Assembly (NCBI RefSeq): GCF_045679555.1
Contig: NC_092094.1
Coordinates: 37,855,430 to 37,919,429, forward strand
Length of the DNA: 64,000 bases
Origin: Salvelinus alpinus
Lineage: Eukaryota > Chordata > Actinopteri > Salmoniformes > Salmonidae
Direction of reading: 5' to 3'
In this document: piece by piece, positions 26,491 to 44,449 of the stretch
Layout of the letters: each line of letters starts with the position of its first letter
Numbering within the stretch: the stretch's first letter is position 1
The notes under the pieces: generated by a model
Database searches by the model: none
What the model saw: the letters and a program-made list of their open reading frames with translations, nothing else
Told to the model about the DNA's origin: nothing
Made by a program: the position numbers and the translations under genes

Positions 26491-27929
26491 CCAGTAAAGA
26501 GCCTGATATGTGAGGTGTGGACCTAATAGAGAGAGGAGGGAGTACAGATGGAGAAGATGGTGATGAAGGAAGAGAGTAAGTTGCCAGCGAGGAAGAATTA
26601 TCGTTTGGATGGAGAGTCGGGATTGATGTGGGAGTGGTGCGATGACAAAGAGTTGGAAGAATAGAAGCGGAGAGGACAGAGGCTATGGTTCTAGGTGCTA
26701 GACTCTCCTGACACTGTGAACTTGGCTATCCTGTGAAATAAATAAGTGGTTCGTGTTTATGGCTAGGATCGGTGTTTGTGTTTCAGAGTGATTAGGTTTG
26801 CGTGTGTGTGAGTATGTCTGAAAGAGGTTATACGTGTTTATAGCCAAAGCCACCTCCCCTCTCTTCCTCCTGCCCTATACTCCCATCTACAGAAATAAAC
26901 ATCACCCCACAGACTGACAGACTGCACGCTTTTGTCTGGGACTGAATTCCAGAGTCTCAGGGATGTGATATTTCTATGGCCCTAACCCAAACAGACAGCC
27001 ATATACTAAAACCTCTCACAGTGGGTTTTGACCAGAAGTGGCACCTCGTCTTGACAACGCTTCACTCCGCTTGCAATTTGCATAAAGTAGAGCAGAGCTC
27101 ATCTTTTTCTACCACTCCGCTAGCAGAGATCTCGCCATTCACCTTCCCACAATCCCTTTCACATTTCTCTGCATGCCCTCATTGAAAATGAAGGGGGTTG
27201 GGACTTTTCCTGCCAAATTCCTTGTTGGTAAAAACTATGCATTACTCTTTCCCACTCTCTGGTAAGGAGTCCTATACATATACACTCCCTCTCCCTCTTT
27301 CTCTGTCACTCTCTCTCTCCCCCCTCTCCCTGTTTCCCTCTCTACGTCTCTCTCCCTCCTTCCCTCTATCTCTCTCTCTCTCTTCTCTTCTATTATGGAT
27401 ATTCACATACTTAATTAATGTATTAATGTATACGCACGCACTAATTTGTATAAATAAAGTCAGGATTTTCTGATCTGTCATAGGAGAGCCTTGGTTTTTT
27501 ATTTCTCCATCCTACAGCAGCCTTTATAAATAAACAGCAACATGGCAGGAAGCAAACCTCTCAGTGTGCTACTCTGTGCCTTGGCTGGGCCTGAGGTGAG
27601 ACGGGAAGAGAGAGAAAGTGAAAATGTTAGTGTATGTATGTGGGGGACGCTAACCACTGTCCTATTTCGCCTTCCAATCCCCATCCCTCTAACCTCTCCA
27701 CTGGGCCTTAGATTGAGTGGGAGAGGACAGACACAGACATGTGTCTCTGATAGTGAACTGAGTGACCCTGTATTTGAGAAAACCTTACTACTTTTATCTG
27801 AGTGGTTGAAAGTGAGCCACAATGACTGTGGTTGAGTAATGTATCAAGGTCTGTGCATTCATTCTGAAGTGTATGTTTTCCTCGATGTTTGAGCCAGAGC
27901 ATTGTTGTGTCTGTGTGGTCTGTCTGCAG
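26491..27929. other. Non-coding, cbfb intron upstream of exon 4
   Basis: No exon of cbfb recognised. A CT-rich tract lies at 27288-27385. The segment ends in a polypyrimidine-containing acceptor (TGTCTGCAG) at 27929. Confidence 0.5.
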
Positions 27930-32711
<4,782 letters not shown>

Positions 32712-33526
32712 AGGCCAGAGAGACGCAGAGGGTGGGGTCAGGGTGACCTGTCCATCGTTCTATGCCAATCTCACACCCTGTCACCAAGCTGTTAACTGGA
32801 GAGACCAAAGTCCACATTTCTAGGGATTTGGGGGTGGGTGGGGGTGGGGCCCTTTTTAATTTTAAAAAGGGAATGGGTGAGGTGGGTGTCCATTTTTAAG
32901 TGTGGTGTAAGGGGATCGACCCAGACCTCCTTGTCTTCTGGTGGGTTTTGCACTATCTGATACATTCAGTTTAGTACCCACATTGCCTTCTGTATGCATG
33001 GAGCACCTGCCTACCTATGTTTTCTTTTGTCCCTCTATGCAAGCTATTTCGGCAGCACTTTCTTTTACAATGCTTTATAAATAGGAAATTACTGGGTGAT
33101 TAAATGGAACACATTTGTTCTTAAATAATTACATATTCTTCCTAAATTGTTACATTTCTAATAATTCCAAATATCTTCTTCCATCTTCCTTATTGTTTCC
33201 CATAAAGTTTGTTTCAAATCAGGTAGCACCTGAGGAGCACTGAGCATAAATGTATTTCACGCTAAATTCTAATCTATTGATAATTACTTATTAAAGCGGC
33301 AATCAGAAGTTGAAACAATAACAAAGCGTCCACCCTGCCCCTGTTTCGGTAAAAAGCTGAGGGATGGGGCTGGAGAAATGTAACCACTCTCAAATTCATA
33401 GACAGAGCTATGGATGCAAGGACTGACTATCCATAATATCAAAATTATAGTTTTAACCATGTTTTGAGGCTATATAGTCTTTGTTTACATTTATTTTGTT
33501 TTGAAACATTGGAGTAAAACAAGCTT

Positions 33527-33634
33527 CCCACTGGGCACATACTGATTAAATCAATGTTGTTTCAACATAATTTCAATTAAATTACATTGAAACAACGTGG
33601 AATAGACTTTGAAATGACGTCTGTGCCCAGTGGG
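33527..33634. mobile_element. Short palindromic MITE (108 bp)
   Basis: Perfect 12-bp inverted ends CCCACTGGGCAC and GTGCCCAGTGGG, with further inner pairing around GTTTCAAC/GTTGAAAC-like sequence. No coding content. Confidence 0.75.
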
Positions 33635-33735
33635 TTATATTTTGGGTTCTGATGCGGTACGACAGTTGAACTAAGCTTATGAGGCATTTATAAATTACAT
33701 TTTTCAAGAATCAATGGGTATGTATCATTCATTTT

Positions 33736-34661
33736 CACTACATAACCTAAAGTATGTGGACACCTGCTTATCAAACATCTCATTCCAACATCATGGGCAT
33801 TAATATGGAGTTGGTCCCCCCTTTGCTGCTATAACAGCCTCCACTCTCCTGGGAAGGCTTTCCACTAGATGTTGGAACATTGCTGCGAGGACTTTGTTTC
33901 CACTCAGCCACAAAAGCATTAGTGAGGTTGGGCACTGATATTGGGCGATTAGGCCTGGCTCGCAGTCGGCGTTCTAATTCATCCCAAAGGTGTTCGATGG
34001 AGTTGAGGTCAGGGCTCTGTGCAGGCCAGTCAAGTTCTTCCACATCGATCTCGACAAACCATTTCTATATGGACCTCGCTTTGTGCACGGGGGCATTGTC
34101 ATGCTGAAACAGGTAAGGGCCTTCCACAAACTTTTGCTACAAAGTTGGATGCACAGAATCGTCTAGAATGTCATTGTACGCTGTAGGGTTAAGATTTCCC
34201 TTCACTGGAACTAAGGAGCCTAGCCCAAACCATGAATAACAGCCCCAGACCATTATTCCTGGCACTATTTATTCGGGAAGGTAGCATTCTCCTGGCATCC
34301 ACCAAACCCAGATTTGTCCTTCGGACTGCCAGATGGTGAAGTGTGATTCAGCACTCGCCGGTCCTGTTCTGTGAGCTTGTGTGGCCTACCACTTTGTGGC
34401 TGAGCCGTTGTTGTTCCTAGACATTTCCACTTCACAATAACAGCAGTTGCAGTTGACCGGGGCAGCTCTAGAAATTGTACAAACTGACTTGTTGGGAAGT
34501 TGGCATCCTATGACAGTTCCATGTTTGAAGTCACTGAGCTCTTCGGTACGGGCCATTCTACTACCAATGTTTGTCTATGAAGATTGCACATGGCTGTGTG
34601 CAATCCACACAGCCAAATCCACTAATATGAAGGGTGTCCACATACTTTTGGCCAAATAGTT
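33736..34661 (-). mobile_element. Tc1-like transposon, internally deleted, minus orientation (926 bp)
   Basis: Left end CACTACATAACCTAAAGTATGTGG, right end CACATACTTTTGGCCAAATAGT: degenerate ends of the CACTATATGGCCAAAAGTATG family. The minus strand keeps the transposase C-terminal box DWPAQSPDLNSIEHLWDELE at 33780-34043. The DNA-binding part lies near 34300-34560, with the middle lost. Confidence 0.85.
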
Positions 34662-34709
34662 TATATGTCCAAAAATGAATGTAGCAACTGTAGTTTGGAA
34701 ATAGGCCTT

Positions 34710-34857
34710 TTTTGGTTCCAGGTAGAAGAACCATTTTTGATTCCAGGTGGAACCATTTTTGTTTTCATGTAGAACCCTCTGTGGGAAGGGTTCTACCTGG
34801 AACCAAAAGGGTTCTATCTAGTACCAGAAAGGGTTCAAAAAATAACAATTTTATGTT
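34710..34857. repeat. Inverted GGTTCCAGGTAGAACC-type repeat
   Basis: Several alternating copies of TTCCAGGTAGAA and GGTTCTACCTGGAACC make an imperfect palindrome of about 150 bp. It is probably a short fold-back element. Confidence 0.6.
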
Positions 34858-37645
34858 CCAGATAGCACCTTCAAGTACAAATAGTTACCAATCAATCACC
34901 TATTGATTTTGTATTTATAAAGGACTATAAAAGATTGCTTAACAGCTATAATTTATCATATTATAGCACTATTTTAATGAAATTGTATTTTTTATTATTT
35001 TATTCATGTTTTGTGTGAAAGTCATGATGTTTACTTTTTTATTTCTTTTCTCTATATATAAATACTGTATTTGTATGTCTTTATGCTATCGTATGGGATA
35101 TCAGTAGAATATGTAAAGTTGTGTTAAAAAAAAGTTACTTTTACAAAGAGACTGTTGATTTGCCGGATGAGGAAGGTCTATCATCCTCAGCGCTTTCTGT
35201 CTTCCTGTCTCCTCCATGTTAGCAGCATATTTTAACAGTCTTTGAACATGACTCTAGCAGCACATAGCGCACAATGAGGTCAGTGTCTCTGAGCTCGCTC
35301 TTTGGAAGTTGAGGCAAAGAGGCCATCTCCTTTGCATTGCTTTTTAAATTATTCTCTTTATTTCACGTTTCATCCAGATCAGAGTTTGTAACGTCTAAGC
35401 AGTAACTTTCTCTTTTTTTGATCCATTGCGGCTTCATTCCAGAGATTTGTCGCACATTTTGATCCAGCTCTGGGATCTATCTCCCTGAAAATTATGCAAG
35501 AACACAGCAACATTATCTCACTAACTTATCCTCCAGTTTTGTTTGGTATGTTTCAGGTAATCTGAATATCTTTGAGTTTCATCAACTATTGTGCTGTTGT
35601 CAGTGTTTCTTCCTCTTTCTTTACAGGAATACAGTTTTAACAGTTCATTCATATGAAGTTGTCTGTACTGGGGTTTAGAGAGAGCAACATCTTTAAAGAG
35701 ATTGAAGACTCTCTATTGCAATAAATGGTGTGTGTAAACCCTGAATGGCTAACACGGGGTGCTGTATTGAAGCCACCATGCAGCCATCTTGGTACTCCTT
35801 CTCCGTTGTAAAAGATTTTGGAAGCTATAGAAATGAATTTATTAATGTCTACATTTGTTTTTGACACATTTATTCTATTACAGACACATTAATGCATACT
35901 TTTAAATTATATGCGAGTTAAACATAAAAAAAATGAATAATCTCTAAACTTTTATTTAGAGAGTACTAATGTTACTGTCCCCACTACAACAACAAAAATA
36001 CTCAAATACATTTAATTTTGACCGTACATTTTTTTTTTTATACTGTAGAATCATTCATTCCTATAGATGCGGTAAAGAGGTCAATCGAACTTGACCAAAA
36101 CAATGGAATTGCCATGGAAACGTGTGGGGGAAAGGGCCATGGGGGAAAGATAGCCTACATTTAGGCTATTGTTTATATGTGTATTTCACACTATGTTGAG
36201 GTGAAAATCGGAGTATAACGCTTTTATGGATGTCAACCCCAACACTTGTTCATGTCATCTTTACCAATCAATTGCATTACAGTTAAAAACGAATTTGACT
36301 ACCACCAACGATTTCTGTATGCTGGCTATATTTCTGTATGCTAGCTATATTTATATATGCTAGCTATTCTCACCAGCTTATACGAACAGGAGTTAGCATA
36401 TAGCAGTCACGTCTTCTAAACCTGAAAAGGGACAATTTCTACAGACAAATATATCCAAATCGGACTTAAGAAACCACATTGTGTACCTGTTACAATACAT
36501 ATAGAATGACGGATTTGATGAATACTCACTTTGTTAGATAAGATTTGTTGACTGTGCGCCAATCTAGTATATGGAATGTCTGCCTTCCATTGACTCCTTT
36601 AACGCATCTATGGAGGACTGCTCCTACTGGGGAGTGCCAATATGGTTGACCGGTGGCTTCAAAGGCTCTCAATGGCCAATACATAGAATCAGCAATATCC
36701 AGGGTTTATATAAACCATTGATTGCAATCCAGCACTGTTTCAACCAGTCATGAAATATTGGGATGAAATAGACCAAGAGTCAGTCAGGAGATTTTTTCCT
36801 CAAAATAAGTAATATAGGCAGTATGTAAATCAGTTTGAACAGAGATGGATTGTACAGTCTGGGGCTCAACAAACTGCATATGAAATTAAAGGAGAGCTCT
36901 ATGGTCAAGTCTAGCAGCAGTGATGAACCTGTGGTTTTCTCCCATTAATTTGTAATGCATCAGCTCAGTATTTTATTCAAAATGAATTTGCTTTAATTTG
37001 AATAAAGAAGAAAGGTGGAGGAAGTAGCCTATGTTTTGTAAAGGGACAAATGTTAGACAGCAAGTTGTAAGATGTTGTTGTGCTGGTCAGAAATAATGGG
37101 GTTTAGGTGGACAGAGGGAGAGGCAGTGGGTTGTCACACTTTGCTATCGAAGCAAGTTCTATTTTCATACAGCATGGGATTGTATTTCCTTGAGTTAGGT
37201 TCTTATGTTTTTATCCCAAATATTTGCATAATGTTTCACATCCCACTAATGATGCAGTTCTTTTGCATTTACATCTCATAAAAACAATGTGTACGGCCTT
37301 AGCGTGTTGCTTTAGTGTATCAAAGATTTACACAGTCGGTCATCTCAAGGTATCATACCAATGTGGGTAACAGGAACGAACATGTTTACGTTATCTTCCA
37401 TAGACCATTGTGATGTTTAAACAATGTGTACAGTATTTCACAATATTCTGGGAGCTCTATTTCAAGTGGTTTGTTTGATATCTACTCCAGTGTATAGATT
37501 ACCTGATAAGTGTCAGTGCACAAAACATGTTGGACACTCAAAAACTAACTGGCCTACCTCCAGCTACAACCAAAAACAAATAGAAATCTTGGGTATTTTT
37601 TACCTCACGATTTTGTGAATCTTTTTTTCATTTAAATGTTTGTTA

Positions 37646-37897
37646 CAGATGTAGGATAATAATTTGAACCAGTTTGCTACAGCAGGAAAATAATCCTGCA
37701 GCAACAGGAAATGTGAATTACTATGTGGATTTTAATTAATGGACATTTTTGCAGGGGTTGATAAATGTTTCTTAAGTGAAAATCAAGTCTGAAATGTCAA
37801 AGTGGAAATACATCTCAAATACACAACACGTTTTAAATGTTGTACATGCAGGAAAGTTATCCTGCAACAGGGCGATCAAATTAAGATCCTACATCTG
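37646..37897. mobile_element. Tc1/mariner-type MITE (252 bp)
   Basis: Inverted ends CAGATGTAGGAT and ATCCTACATCTG, flanked by TA at 37644-37645 and 37898-37899. Inner stretches also pair (ATCCTGCAGCAACAG with CTGCAACAGGGCGAT). No coding content. Confidence 0.85.
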
Positions 37898-38516
37898 TAA
37901 ATAGTGTGATCTGTGTGCATGAGGTCAGGAATGTCCAAAACACTGGAGTTATGATATACCCTACTTAGTGATGGTGTCACAGCCTAGATTTCCAACATAA
38001 CTGATTACAATCCCTGGAGAACAGGTCCTCCTCTCGTCTCTCCCTTCATGTGTAGGCCTACTCCCCAGAGCCCCAGCTAGCTGGTACCCCTGTCTGAGCT
38101 TCTCCCGTCACTTTAATGCTGGCATTAATGCTGGCATTAACACCAGAGACTGTCCTAGTTATTTTTATAAATTGTTTATTTTATTATTTGTTTTAAGTTA
38201 TTGATACAGGTTGACCTTTGTTTTGTTCAGGTTACGCAATGAAGAACTGTGTATTTCTTTGTTTAATGGCCTATCTTTTAACATTTTACTGAATAATTTA
38301 GGTTTCTTTCTCTCTGTTTTATGGTTTAGCTTGTATGGCTTGTTTTGTTAAGGGGAAACTTAAATATGAAGTGTTGAATTTGACATGTTTCGTAATAAAT
38401 TTGTAACAATCGTTGTACTTGGTCTTGTGCCTTTTTAAGAATCACTCTTACCAGTAACACTCATTTATTACTGACTTTAAAACTGTCTATAGCGCACACC
38501 TTTGACTGGTATTGTA

Positions 38517-40889
<2,373 letters not shown>

Positions 40890-41149
40890 CAGCACCAATC
40901 AAAAGTTTGGACACACCTACTCATTCAAGGGTTTTTCTTTATTTTCACTAATTTCTACACTGTATGAATAATGGAATTATGTAGTAACCAAAAATATATT
41001 TGAGATTTTTCAAAGTAGCCACCCTTTGCCTTGATGACAGCTTTGCACACTCTTGGCATTCTCTCAACCACTTTTATGAGGTAGTCACCTGGAATGCATT
41101 TCAATTAACAGGTGTGCCTTCTTAAAAGTTAATTTGTGGAATTTCTTTC

Positions 41150-41534
41150 TGTAATGACTTTCGTCGGTGGAAAGAGAGGAGGACCAAAGCGCAGCATGGT
41201 ACGTTTCCATATTTATTGGAATACTTTTTCAATACGAACAAAAACAATAAACAGACGAAAACCAACGACGCTACAGTCCTGAACTAGTGAACATAAAACA
41301 CATGAACGCACGAACAGGAACAATCACCCACCAACCAACAGTGAAAACAGGCTACCTTAATATGGTTCCCAGTCAGAGACAATGCAAAACACCTGCCTCT
41401 GATTGAGAACCATATCAGGCCAAATGACAAACCTCAACATAGAAACACATAACATAGACTGCCCACCCCAACTCACACCCTGACCATACTAACTAAAGAC
41501 AAAAACAAAGGAAAATAAAGGTCAGAACGTGACA
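41150..41534. mobile_element. Solo LTR (385 bp) nested in a Tc1 element
   Basis: It begins TGTAATGACTTTCGTCGG, ends GTCAGAACGTGACA (TG...CA) and is flanked by a perfect 5-bp target duplication CTTTC at 41145-41149 and 41535-41539. Removing it restores a continuous Tc1 sequence. No internal retroelement genes remain, so recombination between two LTRs is the likely origin. An LTR retrotransposon of unknown clade is inferred. Confidence 0.85.
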
Positions 41535-41634
41535 CTTTCCTTCTTAATGCGTTTGAGCCAATCAGTTGTGCTGTGACAAGGTAGGGGTGGTATACAGAAG
41601 ATAGCCCTATTTGGTAAAAGACCAAGTCCATATT

Positions 41635-42655
41635 ATGGCAAGAACAGCTCAAATAACCAAAGAGGAACGACAGTCCATCATTACTTTAAGACATGAAAGT
41701 CAGTCAATACGGAACATTTCAAGAACTTTGAAAGTTTCTTCAAGTGCAGTCGCAAAAACCATCAAGCGCTATGATGAAACTGGCTCTCATGTAGACAGCC
41801 ACAGGAAAGGATGACCCAGAGTTATCTCTGTTGCACAGGATAAGTTCATTAGAGTTACCAGCCTCAGAAATTGCAGCCCAAAAAAATGCTTCACAGAGTT
41901 CAAGTAACAGACACATCTCAACATCAACTGTTCAGAGGAGACTGCGTGAATCAGGCCTTCATTGTTGAATTGCTGCAAAGAAACAACTACTAAAGGACAC
42001 CAATAAGAAGAAGAGACTTGCTTGGGCAAGAAACACAAGCAATGAACATTAGACCAGTGGGAATCTGTCCTTTGGTCTGATGAGTCCAAATTGGAGATTT
42101 CTGATTCCAACCGGCGTGTCTTTGTGAGACGCAGAGTAGGTGAACAGATGATCTCTGCATGTGTGGTTCCCACCATGAAGCATGGAGGGAGGTGTAATGG
42201 TGTGGGGGTGCTTTACTGGTGACACTGTCTGTGTTTTATTTATAATTCAAGGCACACTTAACCAGGATGGCTACCACAGCATTCTGCCGCGATACTCCAT
42301 CCCATCTGGTTTGCACTTAGTGAGACTATCATTTGTCATTTGTTTTTCAACAGGACAATGACCCAACACACATCCAGGCTGTGTAAAGGCTATTTGACCA
42401 AGAAGGAGAGCGATGGAGTGCTTGCATCAGAAGACCTGGCCTCCACAATCACCCGACCTCAACCCAATTGAGATGGTTTTGGATGAGTGGGACCGCAAAG
42501 TGATGGAAAAGCAGCCAACAAGTGCTCAGTATATGTTAGAACTCCTTCAAGACTGTTGGGAAAGCATTCCAGGTGAAGCTGGTTGAGAGAATGCCAAGAG
42601 TGCGCAAAGCTGTCATCAAGGCAAAGGGTGATACTTTGAAGAATCTAAAATATAT
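41635..42655 (+). pseudogene. Degenerate Tc1-like transposase
   Basis: It starts MARTAQITKEERQSIITLRH, with the helix-turn-helix region through [18 protein letters not shown] before a stop at 41812-41814. Later pieces are recognisable in shifted frames: [12 protein letters not shown] at about 42065, DNDPTHIQA at about 42356, and a C-terminus ending MPRVRKAVIKAKG at about 42590-42650. There are several frameshifts, so no product is expected. Confidence 0.85.
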
Positions 42656-42837
42656 GTTGATTTGTTTAACACTTTTTTGGTTACTACATGATTCCATATG
42701 TGCTGTTTCATAGTTTTGATGTCTTCACTATTATTCTACAATGTAGAAAATAGTACAAATAAAGAAAAACCTTTGAATGAGTCGGTGTTTCCAAACTTTT
42801 GACTGGTACTATATATATATATACACACAGTGGGGAG

Positions 42838-44409
42838 AACAAGTATTTGATACACTGCCGATTTTGCAGGTTTTCCTACTTACAAAGCATGTAGAGGTCT
42901 GTACACTTCAACTGTGAGAGACGGAATCTAAAAAATGAATCCAGAAAATCACATTGTATGATTTTTAAGTAATTAATTTGCATTTTATTGCATGACATAA
43001 GTATTTGATACATCAGAAAAGCAGAACTTAATATTTGGTACACAAACCTTTGTTTGCAATTACAGAGATCATACGTTTCCTGGAGTTCTTGACCAGGTTT
43101 GCACACACTGCAGCAGGGATTTTGTCCCACTCCTCCATACAGACCTTCTCCAGATCCTTCAGGTTTCGGGGCTGTCGCTGGGCAATACGGACTTTCAGCG
43201 CCCTCCAAAGATTTTCTATTGGGTTCAGGTCTGGAGACTGGCTAGGCCACTCCAGGACCTTGAGATGCTTCTTACAGTCCTTAGTTTCCCTGGCTGTGTG
43301 TTTCGGGTCGTTGTCATGCTGGAAGACCCAGCCACGACCCATCTTCAATGCTCTTACTGAGGGAAGGAGGTTGTTGGCCAAGATCTCGCGATACATGGCC
43401 CCATCCATCCTCCCCTCAATACGGTGCAGTCGTCCTGTCCCCTTTGCAGAAAAGCATCCCCAAAGAATGATGTTTCCACCTCCATGCTTCACGGTTGGGA
43501 TGGTGTTCTTGGGGTTGTACTCATCCTTCTTCTTCCTCCAAACACGTCGAGTGGAGTTTAGACCAAAAAGCTCAATTTTTGTCTCATCAGACCACATGAC
43601 CTTCTCCCATTCTTCCTCTGGATCATCCAGATGGTCATTGGCAAACTTCAGACGGGCCTGGACATGCCCTGGCTTGAGCAGGGGGACCTTGCGTGCGCTG
43701 CAGTATTTTAATCCATGACGGCATAGTGTGTTACTAATGGTTTTCTTTGAGACTGTGGTCCCAGCTCTCTTCAGGTCATTGACCAGGTCCTGCCGTGTAG
43801 TTCTGGGCTGATCCCTCACCTTCCTCATGATCAATGATGCCCCACGAGGTGAGATCTTGCATGGAGCCCCAGACCGAGGATGATTGACCGTCATCTTGAA
43901 CTTCTTCCATTTTCTAATAATTGCGCCAACAGTTGTTGCCTTCTCACCAAGCTGCTTGCCTATTGTCCTGTAGCCCATCCCAGCCTTGTGCAGGTCTACA
44001 ATTTTATCCCTGATGTCCTTACACAGCTCTCTGGTCTTGGCCATTGTGGAGAGGTTGGAGTCTGCTTGATTGAGTGTGTGGACAGGTGTCTTTTATACAG
44101 GTAACGAGTTCAAACAGGTGCAGTTAATACAGGTAATGAGTGGAGAACAGGAGGGCTTCTTAAAGAAAAACTAACAGGTCTGTGAGAGCCGGAATTCTTA
44201 CTGGTTGGAAGGTGATCAAATACTTATGTCTTGCAATAAAATGCAAATTAATTACTTAAAAATCATACAATGTGATTTTCTGGATTTTTGTTTTAGATTC
44301 CGTCTCTCACAGTTGAAGTGTACCTATGATAAAAATTACAGACCTCTACATGCTTTGTAAGTAGGAAAACCTGCAAAATCGGCAGTGTATCAAATACTTG
44401 TTCTCCCCA

Positions 44410-44412
<3 letters not shown>
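42838..44412 (-). mobile_element. Tc1-like transposon with IR/DR ends and an open transposase frame
   Basis: Both ends read CAGTGGGGAGAACAAGTATT inward. A second copy of the core, ATAAGTATTTGAT, lies about 160-190 bp in at each end (about 42998-43010 and 44215-44227), giving an IR/DR layout. The left inverted repeat lacks about 16 bp present in the right one (TTTTTATCATAGG region, near 44316-44335). TA follows the right end, inside a (TA)n tract; the left flank is CA-rich and shows no clean TA. Confidence 0.93.
43028..44044 (-). CDS. Tc1-like transposase, 338 codons, full-length open frame
   Basis: DD(34)E-type transposases cut at the inverted repeats and insert the element at TA. The frame is uninterrupted from [20 protein letters not shown] to NKGLCTKY, the usual length of the family (about 340). 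The N-terminal third has two helix-turn-helix-like segments (about 10-50 and 70-115) separated by a basic linker. The catalytic residues are D153 ([12 protein letters not shown]), D244 (FQHDNDPKH) and E277 (NPIENLW). A glycine-rich box, [19 protein letters not shown], lies in between. Spacing between D244 and E277 is 32 residues rather than the family's 34: the stretch [12 protein letters not shown] looks two codons short. So the frame is open but the protein may be inactive. No host promoter or intron was seen. Confidence 0.9.
   Translation of the reverse strand: MAKTRELCKDIRDKIVDLHKAGMGYRTIGKQLGEKATTVGAIIRKWKKFKMTVNHPRSGAPCKISPRGASLIMRKVRDQPRTTRQDLVNDLKRAGTTVSKKTISNTLCRHGLKYCSARKVPLLKPGHVQARLKFANDHLDDPEEEWEKVMWSDETKIELFGLNSTRRVWRKKKDEYNPKNTIPTVKHGGGNIILWGCFSAKGTGRLHRIEGRMDGAMYREILANNLLPSVRALKMGRGWVFQHDNDPKHTARETKDCKKHLKVLEWPSQSPDLNPIENLWRALKVRIAQRQPRNLKDLEKVCMEEWDKIPAAVCANLVKNSRKRMISVIANKGLCTKY

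Positions 44413-44448
<36 letters not shown>
44413..44448. repeat. (TA)n microsatellite between two Tc1 elements
   Basis: About 36 bp of TA directly joins the right end of one Tc1 element to the left end of the next. TA is also the Tc1 target site. Confidence 0.9.

Positions 44449-44449
<1 letters not shown>

Larger units (their letters stand above)
32712..38401 (+). other. Candidate long cbfb 3' UTR and downstream DNA
   Basis: Downstream of the cbfb stop there is no further gene before 46 kb. A plausible polyadenylation signal AATAAA lies at 38394-38399, in AT-rich sequence. Human CBFB has a long 3' UTR, but several transposable elements interrupt this stretch (33527, 33736, 34710, 37646), so the true transcript end may be earlier. 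33296-33500 and 35650-36750 look like dispersed repeats but were not assigned. Confidence 0.35.
40890..42811 (+). mobile_element. Tc1-like transposon split by a solo LTR
   Basis: Left end CAGCACCAATCAAAAGTTTGG after TA (40888-40889). Right end CCAAACTTTTGACTGGTACT runs into a TA-rich microsatellite. The 466-bp element at 1133-1598 is a deletion derivative of the same family. Without the 385-bp LTR and one duplicated CTTTC, the element would be about 1.5 kb. Confidence 0.92.
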
